From: Prosthecobacter algae
GTDB lineage: Bacteria > Verrucomicrobiota > Verrucomicrobiia > Verrucomicrobiales > Verrucomicrobiaceae
Assembly: GCF_039542385.1 (NCBI RefSeq)
Contig: NZ_BAABIA010000004.1
Location: 496,001 to 560,000 of the forward strand
Direction: 5' to 3'
DNA length: 64,000 nucleotides
Shown here: piece by piece, positions 29,474 to 39,400 of the stretch
Position numbering within the stretch: position 1 is the stretch's first letter
Layout: every line of letters begins with the position of its first letter
Notes under the pieces: model-generated
Databases searched by the model: none
The model's input: only the letters and a program-made list of their open reading frames with translations
What the model was told of the DNA's origin: nothing
Translations under genes and position numbers: made by a program

Positions 29474-29599
29474 ATGAAAGCTCTCCTTCTTCTTTCTCTC
29501 GCCGCCTTCACCCTTGGTCTCTCCAGTTGCGCCAACTGCTGCAAAAAGAAACCGGCTGATTGCACGAAATGTGCGTCCTGTGACACCAAGAAGATGTAG
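29474..29599 (+). CDS. 41-residue cysteine-rich lipoprotein
   Basis: This short ORF, below the usual ORF-length cut-off, encodes a lipoprotein signal peptide ending in the lipobox LSSC with C19 as the lipid-bearing residue. The mature peptide would be 23 residues with cysteines at 19, 22, 23, 30, 33 and 36, giving C-x2-C-C and C-x2-C-x2-C patterns, plus a lysine-rich background. It lies 57 bases upstream of the ECF sigma factor and in the same direction. A metal- or redox-responsive surface peptide is a reasonable guess; I know no named family for it. The start is preceded by a poor ribosome-binding site, so translation is likely but not certain. Confidence 0.68.
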   Translation: MKALLLLSLAAFTLGLSSCANCCKKKPADCTKCASCDTKKM

Positions 29600-29655
29600 G
29601 ATGGCCCCGTTGGGTTTTCCCGCCCTTCTCGTCCGTTGCCCTCATCTGCTGCGTC

Positions 29656-30210
29656 ATGGAGTTCGAACACCTCGTTCAAGAGCACTACCAGGGGCTTTAT
29701 CGCTTCGCGCTGAGCCTTGCCCAGCGGGAGGCAGACGCAGCAGACCTCACCCAGCAGACCTTTCTTCGCTGGGCCACTCGGGGCTTCCAGCTCCGGGACC
29801 GCAGCAAGGCCAAGACTTGGCTCTTCACCACCCTCTATCGCGAATTTCTCACCGGCAGCCGTCGCGCCGTTCGTTTTCCCCATGTGGAACTCTCCGATGC
29901 GGAACCTGAACTACCTGCCGTGCAGGATCGGACGATGGAGGAGATGGATGGCCAGTCCGCCCTGGATGCCCTCGGTCAGTTGGATGAAACTTATCGCGCT
30001 CCGCTCACCCTGTTTTATCTTCAGCAGCACAGCTACCAAGAAATCGCCGAAATCCTGAATGTCCCCATCGGCACCGTCATGTCCCGCCTTTCTCGCGGGA
30101 AAGCCCAGCTCCGCCAGAAACTCACCTCCGTCCGCGAAGACACCGATTCCCCCGCCTCACCCAAAGTGATTCCTTTTGCTGAACCCCCACGTGCTAACCG
30201 CCATGGATGA
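29656..30210 (+). CDS. ECF-type RNA polymerase sigma factor
   Basis: The 184-residue protein has sigma region 2 (LVQEHYQGLYRFALSL through FLRWATRGFQL, with the AKTWLFTTLYREFL segment) and region 4 (LDETYRAPLTLFYLQQHSYQEIAEIL, then NVPIGTVMSRLSRGK as the -35-binding helix-turn-helix). No region 3 is present, so it belongs to the ECF group of sigma-70 factors. Its stop overlaps the start of the membrane protein that follows by 8 bases, the usual sigma/anti-sigma layout. The signal is not known; cysteine-rich neighbours suggest redox or metals. Confidence 0.92.
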   Translation: MEFEHLVQEHYQGLYRFALSLAQREADAADLTQQTFLRWATRGFQLRDRSKAKTWLFTTLYREFLTGSRRAVRFPHVELSDAEPELPAVQDRTMEEMDGQSALDALGQLDETYRAPLTLFYLQQHSYQEIAEILNVPIGTVMSRLSRGKAQLRQKLTSVREDTDSPASPKVIPFAEPPRANRHG

Positions 30211-30973
30211 CTCTGAAATCCAGCTTCGTCTGAGTGCCTGCCGCCCCCACGGCCAGGACAATGATGATCCTCTCCTCAAAGAGGCCCTGGAGACGCTGCC
30301 TCAGCGCCCAGCCCTCATGGAATGGTTTGCCCAGGAGCAGGAGTTCGACCGCAAGATGTGCAAATGCACCTGCGATGTGCCTGTGCCGGATACCCTGCGA
30401 TCAGAGATCCTCGCCGCCGCCAAACTGACCGCTCCTGTCCCCCGCTGGCAGCGCCTCCCCTGGCTGGCCGCCGCTGCCGCCATCGCCCTCACGGGCATCT
30501 TTTTCACTCTCTCCGAACCTGCCTCAGCTGGTACCCCCACACTCGCTCAGTTCGAGACCGAGATCGTGGACATCTTTGACTCCATGAAAAACCAGGGCTT
30601 TGGCCTGGATCATGTCACCGGAGAGATAGCCAATGTCAGCGCTTGGCTGGGTACCCAGGGCGCACCCAAGCCCTACGTCGTCAAGCCTTGCACCAAGGAA
30701 GCCCGGCCCTTCGGCTGCCGCACCGTCACTTGGCGCGGCCAGAAAGTCGCCATGGTCTGTTTTGGTCGGGGTGATCAGGAAGCCCACCTTTTTGTCGTGC
30801 TTAAAGAGTCCCTTCGCGACTCGCCTGACCAGCTCAACCCGGAAAAGGTGGAAAGAGTGGAAGGCTACCCCGTCGCCTCCTGGTCCTGCCGCAAGTATGT
30901 TTATGTCATGCTGGGCGACTCACCCGAGACTAACCTGGACGAGTTTCTCGTGGCCAGCTCAGATCTCAAATGA
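30203..30973 (+). CDS. Probable membrane anti-sigma factor with CKCTC motif
   Basis: With the ATG at 30203, overlapping the sigma gene by 8 bases, the product has 256 residues; an earlier in-frame start at 30176 is less likely. The N-terminal cytoplasmic part ends in a cysteine cluster C53-K-C55-T-C57, followed by a membrane helix at about residues 86-103. The extracytoplasmic domain of about 150 residues carries further cysteines (KPCTKEARPFGCRTVTW). It does not show the standard HxxxCxxC zinc anti-sigma motif, so the call rests on gene order and topology. Its 3' end overlaps the opposing Rrf2 gene by 15 bases. Confidence 0.72.
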   Translation: MDDSEIQLRLSACRPHGQDNDDPLLKEALETLPQRPALMEWFAQEQEFDRKMCKCTCDVPVPDTLRSEILAAAKLTAPVPRWQRLPWLAAAAAIALTGIFFTLSEPASAGTPTLAQFETEIVDIFDSMKNQGFGLDHVTGEIANVSAWLGTQGAPKPYVVKPCTKEARPFGCRTVTWRGQKVAMVCFGRGDQEAHLFVVLKESLRDSPDQLNPEKVERVEGYPVASWSCRKYVYVMLGDSPETNLDEFLVASSDLK

Positions 30974-31411
30974 CAGCGGCTGGCGCAGCCGGTCGCGCTC
31001 CAGCACATCCGCCAATGTCGTCTTCTGCAGCCACTCATTGACGTCATCCCGCAGGCTACCGAATACCTGCCCCAGCCCGCATCCCCCAGGAATGCCACAT
31101 TCACAGGCTGCCCCTGGCTGATCCGTCATCGTGGCGCAGTGGATGGGCTCAAACGGCCCGTCAATGAGCTGCACAATTTCCCCCAGGCTGATCCGCAGCG
31201 GTGCTTTTTGAAACTGGTAACCGCCGCCCACGCCACGCTTGCTGCGCAGCAGGCCTCCATTTTTCAGGACCAGCAAAATCTGCTCCAGGAACTTCAGCGG
31301 GATACGCTCACTCGCGGCGATGTCTTGAATGGAAAAGGTGGATGTCTCAGGCGAGCGAGCCATCGCCAGCAAGGCACGCATGGCATACTCGGCTTTACGG
31401 GAGAGCTTCAT
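30959..31411 (-). CDS. Rrf2-family transcriptional regulator
   Basis: The 150-residue protein starts with the Rrf2 winged helix (MKLSRKAEYAMRALLAMA; IPLKFLEQILLVLKNGGLL; SKRGVGGGYQF). Cysteines at 92, 103, 105 and 111 lie in the loop used by IscR, NsrR and RirA to hold an iron-sulfur cluster, so an Fe-S or nitric-oxide sensor is plausible. It is divergent from the small lipoprotein at 31522 with a 110-base gap that should hold its own operator, and its 3' end overlaps the anti-sigma-like gene. The target genes cannot be told from the window. Confidence 0.9.
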   Translation of the reverse strand: MKLSRKAEYAMRALLAMARSPETSTFSIQDIAASERIPLKFLEQILLVLKNGGLLRSKRGVGGGYQFQKAPLRISLGEIVQLIDGPFEPIHCATMTDQPGAACECGIPGGCGLGQVFGSLRDDVNEWLQKTTLADVLERDRLRQPLSFEI

Positions 31412-31521
31412 GAAGACCTATGCGTTAAAGGAGTTTGATTTTGAGGCAACCAGCAAAGGCAGCATTTACGAAATTTTTTTTGACAACTGGACTCGTTTCT
31501 GGCCAAACTCTCATTGTTCCT

Positions 31522-31800
31522 ATGAAATGGATTTTCTCCCTCATCACCCTCGCTGTTCTTTCCTCCTGCACCACGAAGCCCTACATGGTGGGCAGCGTGA
31601 ATGAACAATTTTACAAGCGCTATCGCACCCCGGGTGCTGGCTACCACAAAAAGGGTGAAGTCCGTGAATACGACTACACCTGGCAGGAGCGCCTTCAGGG
31701 CACGGCTCACCTTCCGGTGGCCTTCCGCCAGAACCGCGCTAAGGTCGTTTACGTGCAGGAAGAGGCCCCAGTGGCCGCTCCTTACACCAGCAGCAAGTAA
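31522..31800 (+). CDS. Small lipoprotein
   Basis: The ATG at 31522 gives a 92-residue protein with a clean lipoprotein signal (KWIFSLITLAVLSSC); the longer frame back to 31435 would put 29 residues before this signal and is rejected. The mature part is short, tyrosine-rich and without a family I recognise (YRTPGAGYHKKGEVREYDY). The upstream region has a TTGACA at 31480-31485 but no good -10 at the right distance. The gene is divergent from the Rrf2 regulator and may be controlled by it. A strong terminator follows. Confidence 0.7.
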   Translation: MKWIFSLITLAVLSSCTTKPYMVGSVNEQFYKRYRTPGAGYHKKGEVREYDYTWQERLQGTAHLPVAFRQNRAKVVYVQEEAPVAAPYTSSK

Positions 31801-31825
31801 GCTGGCTGCCTTTTAGGCCTCTTTT

Positions 31826-31859
31826 AAAAGCGGTCTCCTGAATGGGAGGCCGCTTTTTT
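31826..31859 (+). terminator. Rho-independent terminator after lipoprotein gene
   Basis: AAAAGCGGTCTCC pairs with GGAGGCCGCTTTT (one G-U) around a short loop and runs into TTTTTT. It begins 26 bases after the stop of the lipoprotein gene. Confidence 0.85.
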
Positions 31860-32031
31860 CTTCCCTTCGGCAGCACTGGTTGTCTGCCTTAAAACCCCAT
31901 CAGGTCCCGGATAAGCCCCTTTGAAGCCAATATTTGTTCAAGAATGTTTAGAATCTTGAAAATAAACCTTGATTTCCCCTGTTTATCCAGCACCCTCCGC
32001 CTCCCCGAAAGTCCGAAATATATTTGATCTC

Positions 32032-32286
32032 ATGGCAGTAGCAATCCGTCTCCGTCAAGAAGGCTCCAAAGGCCGTCTGTTCTATCGTGTCGTCGCCGCT
32101 GACCAGCGTTTCAAGCGCGATGGCCGCTTCCTCGAAATCCTGGGCACCTACGATCCCCAGAAAAAAGAAAGCAACATCAACATCGACCTCGACAAGGTGA
32201 ACTCCTGGATCTCCAAGGGTGCCCAGCCGACTGAGACCGTTCGCAGCCTCATCAAAAAGGTCGCAAAGGTCGCTGCCGCCAAGTAA
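32032..32286 (+). CDS. rpsP: Small ribosomal subunit protein bS16
   Basis: The start at 32032 (MAVAIRLRQEGSKGRLFYRV) gives the normal 84 residues; the open frame back to 31969 is not part of the protein. The family signature RDGRFLEILGTYDPQK is intact. bS16 binds 16S rRNA and is needed for 30S assembly. It is followed after 66 bases by a KH-domain gene, as in many bacteria, but rimM and trmD are not next to them here. The upstream 170 bases between terminator and start should contain the promoter; I see no unambiguous -35/-10 pair. Confidence 0.96.
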   Translation: MAVAIRLRQEGSKGRLFYRVVAADQRFKRDGRFLEILGTYDPQKKESNINIDLDKVNSWISKGAQPTETVRSLIKKVAKVAAAK

Positions 32287-32352
32287 TTGGCCGAAAGACA
32301 TTTCTTGTTTCCGTTGTTGCTCGGGCTGACGGAAACATTTTAATTGCTTGTC

Positions 32353-32673
32353 ATGGACGCCCCCGAAGCTCTTCGCGAATTCCTGACTTATGTGGTGGCC
32401 AATCTGATTGACCACCCACAGCAAGCTTCCATCGCCATTGGCCACAATGCCAATGGCGTTTTGGCGTTCAGAGTCCAGCTCGCCCCGGAAGACGTCAAGC
32501 ACGTCCTCGGCAAAAACGGCATGACGGCCAGCTCCATCCGCTCCTTGCTTACAACGGCGGCTGAGAAGCATGGCATCCGCGTCAGCCTCAAGATCGGGGC
32601 CGCCAGAGACCTGGAAGGTGAAGAAACGCCCGAGCAGGAACAGCAGCGCGAAGCCGCCTCCGCTGACTGTTGA
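32353..32673 (+). CDS. khpA: KH-domain RNA-binding protein
   Basis: The ATG at 32353 gives 106 residues; a TTG at 32344 is in frame but less likely. The protein matches the KhpA-type single KH domain (EFLTYVVANLIDHPQQ at the start; the GKNGMTASSIRSLL loop carries the RNA-binding GxxG-like turn). A glutamate/glutamine-rich tail follows. Its position after rpsP is conserved in many bacteria. It probably acts on mRNA or sRNA in the cytoplasm. Confidence 0.85.
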   Translation: MDAPEALREFLTYVVANLIDHPQQASIAIGHNANGVLAFRVQLAPEDVKHVLGKNGMTASSIRSLLTTAAEKHGIRVSLKIGAARDLEGEETPEQEQQREAASADC

Positions 32674-32766
32674 TGCGGACCCTGGACGGATGTTTTCGTC
32701 CTGTTTTTTGCTCCGCCAGCGGTTGCACAACTCGCCGCTCCGCATTATCCCCCGCGTTCCCTTTTC

Positions 32767-34176
32767 ATGCCGCTGACTCTTCACGACACCCTTTCCCGTA
32801 CCGCCCGTGCGATCACGCCTCTGGATGGCAAGACCCTGCGTTTCTACTGCTGCGGCCCCACCGTTTATGGCCCGGCCCACATCGGCAACTTCCGCACCTT
32901 TGTCGCTCAGGACGTGTTCCGTCGCGTGATCGAGCAGGGCGGCCTAGCCACCCTGCATGTGCGCAACCTCACCGACGTGGATGACAAGACCATCCGCGAT
33001 TCTCAAAAGGCCGGCCAGTCCCTCACCGACTTCACCCGCCACTGGACGGAGAAGTTTCACGCCGACTGCGCCGCCCTCAATCTGCTGCCCCCGCATGTGG
33101 AGCCCAGCGCCGTAGCCCACATCCCGCATCAGATCCGCATGATCGAGACGCTCATCGAGCGCGGTCATGCCTATGCCACCCCGGACGGCAGCGTCTATTT
33201 TAAGGTCGCCTCCTTTGCTGACTATGGCCGTCTCTCCCATCTTGAGGACCGCGAGCTCAAGCTGGGGGCATCGAGCGCAGCCAGCGCCACAGACAGCGAT
33301 GAGTACACTAAGGACTCCCTCGCTGACTTTGCCCTCTGGAAAGGCAAGAAGGCCGAAGACGGGCCTAACCATTGGCCGAGCCCCTGGGGCGAAGGCCGCC
33401 CTGGCTGGCACTTGGAGTGTAGTGCCATGTCCCTGGAGTATCTGGGCGAAGACTTCGATGTCCATGGTGGCGGTGTGGACCTCATCTTCCCGCATCATGA
33501 GAATGAGATCGCCCAAAGCTGCTGCGCCACCCATGGCAAGTTTGCCCGCCATTGGTTCCACGTCACCCATCTCATGGTGGACGGCGGTAAGATGAGCAAG
33601 AGCCTCGGCAATCTCTACACGCTTGAGGATCTGGGTGCCCGTGGGTTCACTCCGGTTGAGGTGCGCTACGTCCTTATCAGCGGCCATTACCGCACACCGC
33701 TCAGCTTTACGGTGCACTCTTTGGAATCTGCCCGTCAGGCTTTGCAAAAGATGGCCAAGTTTGACAAGGCTTTGCGGGAGGTTAGTGGCCTAACAGGAGA
33801 TGTGACAAGCAATGAGCCCGGCCCGTTTGCGACCGCCTGGGAAACGCTGAACGATGACCTGAATGTGCCCGGAGCCCTGGGCGACATCTTCGGCACGATC
33901 AACAAGACCAAGGCTGCTTCCTTGTCCAAGGACGAAGCCACGGCGACTCTCGAGGGCTTCCACTTCCTGCTTCGTGCCCTTGGTTTGAAGCTTCCTGTCT
34001 TGGCGGATGAAGCGGCCATCGAGGTGCCTGCGGACATCGCTGAACTGGCGGAGAAGCGCTGGCAGGCCAAGCAGTCCAAGGACTGGGCGGCGGCTGACGT
34101 TCTGCGCAAGGAACTCGATGCCGCTGGCTGGATCATCAAGGACAGCAAAGAAGGCTATCAGGTGCTGCGCAAATAA
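32767..34176 (+). CDS. cysS: Cysteine-tRNA ligase
   Basis: The 469-residue class I synthetase charges tRNA-Cys. It has the zinc/substrate cysteine C29 in [11 protein letters not shown], the HIGH-type motif as H38-I-G-N41, the [11 protein letters not shown] zinc block and the KMSKSLGN loop, then the DALR and C-terminal domain ([18 protein letters not shown]). Length is normal. It is transcribed toward der, with a perfect hairpin between the two. A 93-base gap separates it from the KH gene. Confidence 0.97.
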   Translation: MPLTLHDTLSRTARAITPLDGKTLRFYCCGPTVYGPAHIGNFRTFVAQDVFRRVIEQGGLATLHVRNLTDVDDKTIRDSQKAGQSLTDFTRHWTEKFHADCAALNLLPPHVEPSAVAHIPHQIRMIETLIERGHAYATPDGSVYFKVASFADYGRLSHLEDRELKLGASSAASATDSDEYTKDSLADFALWKGKKAEDGPNHWPSPWGEGRPGWHLECSAMSLEYLGEDFDVHGGGVDLIFPHHENEIAQSCCATHGKFARHWFHVTHLMVDGGKMSKSLGNLYTLEDLGARGFTPVEVRYVLISGHYRTPLSFTVHSLESARQALQKMAKFDKALREVSGLTGDVTSNEPGPFATAWETLNDDLNVPGALGDIFGTINKTKAASLSKDEATATLEGFHFLLRALGLKLPVLADEAAIEVPADIAELAEKRWQAKQSKDWAAADVLRKELDAAGWIIKDSKEGYQVLRK

Positions 34177-34199
34177 CGGGTGAAGCCGTTTGCCCATCC

Positions 34200-34227
34200 A
34201 GAGCTGAGGGCACCTGCCCTCAGCTCT
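34200..34227. terminator. Perfect hairpin between convergent cysS and der
   Basis: AGAGCTGAGGGCA and TGCCCTCAGCTCT form a perfect 13-base inverted repeat, 23 bases after the cysS stop and 11 bases before the end of der. A short TTT follows on the + strand. It can serve both genes. Confidence 0.75.
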
Positions 34228-34238
34228 TTGGGTGAAGA

Positions 34239-35618
34239 CTAGCGCTTCTTCTCTTTGGGCTGCTTGCCGCGCACGCTCATGCGGAAGGGCACGCCGGGGG
34301 CGGGCCATTCTTTGCGGATCACGCTTTCCAGGAAGCGGAGATAACCATCGGTCATCTTGGCCGCGCGGTTGGCGAACATGACAAAGTGCGGCACCGGGAT
34401 GGAGACGTCTTCGGTCTCGTTCACCTGAGTGACATAGAGCAGCTTGAAGGTCTGCGGGCTGCGTCCCAACGGGCCGGGGGTGTTCTCGATGGTCTCGTGC
34501 ATCAGGCGGTTCAGCACGCCGGTGCCGATGCGGCCCTGGGCACCTTTGCGCACGCGCTCGATTTGGACGAAGAGCTTGCCGACGTTGTCGTTGTTCTTGG
34601 CAGAGGTGGCCACCAGCGGAGCGTAACTGAGGAAGAAGAACTCGCGGCGCATGGTTTCGGCCAGTTCTTCCAGGCGATCCTTCTGCTGGGCATGGGGATG
34701 GAAGAGGTCGAACTTGTTCATGACCAGGATGCAGGGCTTGCGTTCTTCAACAATGAGCTGGGCGATCTTGCGGTCCTGCATTTTGGCACCTTCGGCGCAG
34801 TCAATGACGAGGAGGCAGAGGTCGGCGCGCTTGATGGCGGCATAGCTGCGCTGGATGCTGAAGATTTCCACGGCGTCTTCCACCTTCGCCTGCTTGCGGA
34901 TGCCGGCGGTGTCGATGAGCTGGTAATGCTTGCCGTTATACGTGCAGTGAACGTCCAGGCTGTCGCGGGTGGTGCCGGGCAGGTCGCTGACGATGGCGCG
35001 TTCCTGGCCCATGATGGCGTTCACCAGGGAGGACTTGCCGGCGTTTGGGCGGCCCACGATGGCCAGCTTCAATGGCCGCGCGGAAAGGCGTTCTTCACGG
35101 GCTTCCTCCGTCTCTTCTTCGGTCAGTTCCAGCTTCTCGACAATAGAGTCCACCAGATCATCAATGCCGTAGCCGTGGACGGCGCTGACTTCGGCGGCAT
35201 CGCCAAAACCAATCTTGGCAAACTCTCCGGAGCCGAGGCGTCGTTTTTCGGAGTCGGACTTGTTGGCGACGAGAATGACAGGCTTGTTTGTCCGGCGCAG
35301 CATCTGGGCGAGGGACTGGTCAATGGTGGTGATGCCTGCCGTCACATCCACCACGAAGAGCAGCAGATCCGCAACATCCAGGGCGATGGCGGCCTCCACC
35401 TGCACCTGCTCGGTCAGGACGTCTTCCGTATTGGCGCCGATGCCGCCTGTGTCCATGATGTTGAAGACCTGGGGGCCACGGCGGCATTCGGCCGTGATGC
35501 GGTCACGGGTCACCCCTGCAAGGTCATGAACGATGGAGATGTTCATGCCGGCAAGGCGGTTGAAGAGGGCGGATTTGCCCACATTCGGGCGGCCTACGAT
35601 GGCGACGGTTTTACGCAT
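34239..35618 (-). CDS. der: Ribosome biogenesis GTPase Der (EngA)
   Basis: Der carries two consecutive GTPase domains and a KH-like domain and is needed for 50S assembly. The start at 35618 (MRKTVAIVGRPNVGKS) gives 459 residues; the open frame further upstream is non-homologous. The first domain has G9-R-P-N-V-G-K-S16, DTGGIG and NKSD; the second has GRPNAGKSSLVNAIMG, DTAGIRKQ and NKFD. The C-terminus ends in basic residues. It follows pgsA on the same strand with a 34-base gap. Confidence 0.97.
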   Translation of the reverse strand: MRKTVAIVGRPNVGKSALFNRLAGMNISIVHDLAGVTRDRITAECRRGPQVFNIMDTGGIGANTEDVLTEQVQVEAAIALDVADLLLFVVDVTAGITTIDQSLAQMLRRTNKPVILVANKSDSEKRRLGSGEFAKIGFGDAAEVSAVHGYGIDDLVDSIVEKLELTEEETEEAREERLSARPLKLAIVGRPNAGKSSLVNAIMGQERAIVSDLPGTTRDSLDVHCTYNGKHYQLIDTAGIRKQAKVEDAVEIFSIQRSYAAIKRADLCLLVIDCAEGAKMQDRKIAQLIVEERKPCILVMNKFDLFHPHAQQKDRLEELAETMRREFFFLSYAPLVATSAKNNDNVGKLFVQIERVRKGAQGRIGTGVLNRLMHETIENTPGPLGRSPQTFKLLYVTQVNETEDVSIPVPHFVMFANRAAKMTDGYLRFLESVIRKEWPAPGVPFRMSVRGKQPKEKKR

Positions 35619-35652
35619 GGGATGTGTTTTTCTAAAAAGGGATGGGGCCGGG

Positions 35653-36291
35653 TCAGTCGTGCTTGCCTGAATGCTCCTGCACCTGGCGTACGCCAGCAGC
35701 AAGATTGAGGAAGCCTGAGATGGCGGTGAAGGCTCCGGCGAGAGCCGTGGGCCAGATGAGGAAAGGGATGTCGAGCATCAGCCACAGCACGGCGGCGAAC
35801 TGGGCAAAGGTGGCCACCTTGCCCGTCCAGTGGGGTTTGATCACACACTTGCCGGTGAGATAATCAATGAGGAAAGCCCCGCCGATGCTGGCCAGATCGC
35901 GGAAAATGACCAGGGTGGGGAACCACAGCGGGAAGTGCTGCCGCCAGCCGGTGAAGCTCAAGGTGATGATACCGGAGAGCAGCAGGAGTTTGTCTGCCAG
36001 CGGGTCCAGAATGGCCCCCAGGCGGCTGCGCTGATTGAAATGCCGAGCCACGTAACCGTCCACCGCGTCGCTCAGTGCCGCGATGGCAAACACCGCGATG
36101 GTCCACCAGCGCAGCGTCTCATTGGCCTTTCCAGAGGCCACGCTTTCCCCATAATACACCGCCAGCCCGATGAAAACCGGGATGAGGAGGATACGGAAGA
36201 GGGTGATCTGAGTGGCGAATGTCACAGCGAACCTTCCCTTTAAACCCTGGGGCGTGGATTGCAATGCGTTCTGTTTCTCAGGCGAAAGCAC
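35653..36291 (-). CDS. pgsA: CDP-alcohol phosphatidyltransferase
   Basis: The 212-residue integral membrane enzyme shows the CDP-alcohol phosphotransferase signature: DAVDGYVAR, then G-A-I-L-D-P-L-A-D after the usual spacing. It has several membrane helices, starting with TLFRILLIPVFIGLAVYY. The best match is CDP-diacylglycerol-glycerol-3-phosphate phosphatidyltransferase, which begins phosphatidylglycerol synthesis, but related transferases cannot be excluded. The start codon in this frame is GTG at 36291. It is upstream of der on the same strand and probably co-transcribed. Confidence 0.85.
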   Translation of the reverse strand: MLSPEKQNALQSTPQGLKGRFAVTFATQITLFRILLIPVFIGLAVYYGESVASGKANETLRWWTIAVFAIAALSDAVDGYVARHFNQRSRLGAILDPLADKLLLLSGIITLSFTGWRQHFPLWFPTLVIFRDLASIGGAFLIDYLTGKCVIKPHWTGKVATFAQFAAVLWLMLDIPFLIWPTALAGAFTAISGFLNLAAGVRQVQEHSGKHD

Positions 36292-36412
36292 AATTCTGAT
36301 AGGGGTCAGGAATTGATGGGGTGGGAGGAGTGAAATATGGGAGGGAAAATAGTGCCAATGCTTAATCTGAGTTGCGGGGGAAGTTCCCTCGCTTTATCTC
36401 CAGGGGATCTTG

Positions 36413-39400
36413 ATGAAATCATTTTCTGTGACTTTGCTGGCTGTGCTGAGCGTCTTGGTGGGTTCGATGGAGACGGCATTGGCCGCCCTCAAACCGAAGG
36501 CTGAGGAGATATGCTCGTTCCCGGCGATTCCACGGGCGGATTACATTGCGCGGAAATTGGTGAAGCATCCTGGCAACGGCTGGTTTTACGGCATCACCAC
36601 ACGCCGCTTTCTTGGCCGTTATGTGATGTTCCGAATTCGATTCAACGGGGAGTTTGAGCCGGTTCATGTGTTTCAGGACACGCAGGATTTTAACACGGCT
36701 CCATCTTTGGAACTGACGATAGGGCGTGATGGTCATTTTTACGGGGTCATCAATCCTGTGGACGAGGTGGGCGTGGGCAGCTTTTACAAATTGAGCCCTG
36801 AAGGCGTGTACACTTCTTTGGGCAGCTTTGGTGGAGGCTATTCAGTGGGCAAACTCACCGAAGGTGCCGATGGGGAGTTCTACACCCTGGGCGATGCGGG
36901 TGGCACCAAGGGATATGGGCGTGTGATCAAAGTCACCTCTGCGGGCGTTCACAGTGTGGTGGCGAGCTTTGCCAGCCAAGTGGTCAGGAGAAGCTACTGG
37001 GGACAACTGACCCTGGGACCTGATGGCAATTTTTATGGGCTGAGCAATACCAGCGGTGTACCGAATGACCAAGGCTCGGTGTTCAGGATGACGCCCTCGG
37101 GGTTGTTTACCAGAATCGCCGCTTTTGATGGAGGCAGCGCCGGGCAGCGTCCGTTTGGAGATTTGTTGCTGGGCCCGGATGGCAACTTCTATGGCCTGGC
37201 CCAGGGGGGATGGTGGGGAAATGTCTTCAAGGTTACCCCCGCCGGGGTCCTGACCAATCACTATTCCGTGCCTAGTCGTGTTCCCGGCAACATCGCTGAA
37301 TTCAAGGGCCTGTCCCTGGATGATGCGGGGAACCTTTGTCTGGTAACGGAGAGTGGCATTTACAGGATCAGCCCGGAAGGAACGGCCACGACGTTTTTCG
37401 AGGGACTTACGTATGCCTCCACGGGGATTGTCCAGGGGGACAATGGTCTTTATTATGGGATCAAGACGCAAGGCGGGCACCTCAATCTGGGCAGCTTTTA
37501 TTCGATCTCCGCGCAGGGGGCCCAGGCGACGGTCATCGACTTTGGCCGGGTGGGCCACTATGGACCACGTGGCAGTCTGACCCTGGGGCCCGACGGAGAT
37601 CTGTATGGGATGACTTCGAGCACAGTGCAGTATGGTATGGGCAGCATCTTTCGGCTGACGTCTGAAGGCGAACTGACGACCCTGGTGCGTTTTGGAGATA
37701 CGGCCGGTCTTCCGGGAACTTTCCCCCGAGGTCATCTGACGCGGGGAAATGACGGGGCTTTTTATGGGATGACCTCCAGTGGAGGCGGCGGAGGCGATGG
37801 CAGCATTTTTAAAATGACTCCTGAAGGCGTTGCCACAAATTTGGTTAACTTCTCCTCCTACAGCGGGCCCTATCGCGGTTATGCCCCGGTTGGCAGCCTG
37901 CTGCTGGCGGCAGACGGATTTTTCTATGGAACGACCTATCGGGGGGGCATTTCGGATTCGGGAACGGTGTTCAAGATGTCGGCAGGGGGAGCTGTGACGG
38001 AGTTGGCCGATTTTACCTGGCTCAATGGCCGCTATCCGGTGGGGAGCCTGGGGGTGGGCCCAGACGGTTACCTGTATGGGATGACGTCGGCTGGCGGCAG
38101 CTATGGTTATGGAACCATTTACCAACTGATGGCCACTGGGGCGATCACCACGGTGGTGGAATTTACCGGAGATGAGCCCGGTGCCAAAGGTGCCAGTCCC
38201 TGTGGCAGCCTGATCCTGGGGAGCGATGGCAATGGATACGGCATGACCCAGTATGGAGGAGCGTCGGATATGGGCACGGTGTTTAGAATCACCCCAACGG
38301 GCCAGTTTACGACGCTGGTGGAGTTCACGGGAATGACGGGAAGCCGAAAGGGAGCGGAGCCGCGCGGCAGCCTGACCCAGGGGCCGGATGGCCGTCTCTA
38401 TGGCATGACCTCGGCCGGGGGGACATCGAACCTGGGCGTTGCCTTTGCGTTGACCACTTCGGGCAGCTACTCGCTGCTTCTCGATTTCAAAGGCAGCAGC
38501 CGTGCGGAAGGGGCTGAGGAGGGGGCCGTTCCGTTGGAGGGTCACTTCATCACGGGGGCTGACGGCCATCTTTATGGCATGACTTCGGAAGGTGGCAGCC
38601 GGGGTGGTGGCAGTGTCTTCAGACTGAATCTTTACACAGCGATTGCGGTGAGCGGCAATGGTGTGCCCATCGTCCGAGGTAACAACCCGCCGTTGGTGTC
38701 GGACAACCGCGATTTTGGCCGAGTGAAAGTGGAAGGCAGCAGCGCGGGCCGGGCCTTCACGCTGAGCAATCAGGGGACCATGCTGCTGAATCTGGGGAAT
38801 GCCTCGCAGATCCTTTTTTCGGGAGAGCATGCGGGAGATTTCTCGGTCAGCTCTCCGCCGTCGGCCTCGGTGCAGCCGGGGGTGGGGACGGGCTTTGGCC
38901 TTCTGTTTAATCCCTCGGCTGAAGGGTTGCGGACCGCCCAAGTGACCATCACCAGCTCTGATGTCAATGAGGCCCCCTTCACCTTCAATGTTCAGGGCTA
39001 TGGCACCCTCAAAGAACCGGAACTGCAAAAGCCGAGCGTGAGGCTGGCGACGCCGACGGGTAAAGTGGTGAGCCAGACTTCGCCCTTGCTGGTGGCAGGG
39101 ACTGCCAGCGACAATGTGGGTGTGGCGAAGGTGGAGATCTCCTTGAACGGGGCTGAGGCCGTGACCGCGACTCTGGGCACGAGTGCCAAACCGACCGCCG
39201 TTCCATTCACTGCGAGTCTGGTACCCGTCATCGGAGCCAACACGCTGCTCCTGACGGTGGAGGACACGTCTGGCAACATTGGCACGCTGAGTTACACCTT
39301 TACCTTTGAGCGGCGTTTCCAACTGAGCCTGGTCCGCGAGGTCCCGGCTGCGCAATCTGAGACACCCGACAAAGTGGGGACGGTGGCCCTGCTGGCGACG

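Noticed and set aside
34386..35708. A 440-codon + strand frame opposite der
   Set aside because: Der is complete on the - strand with both GTPase domains; the + frame is a shadow.
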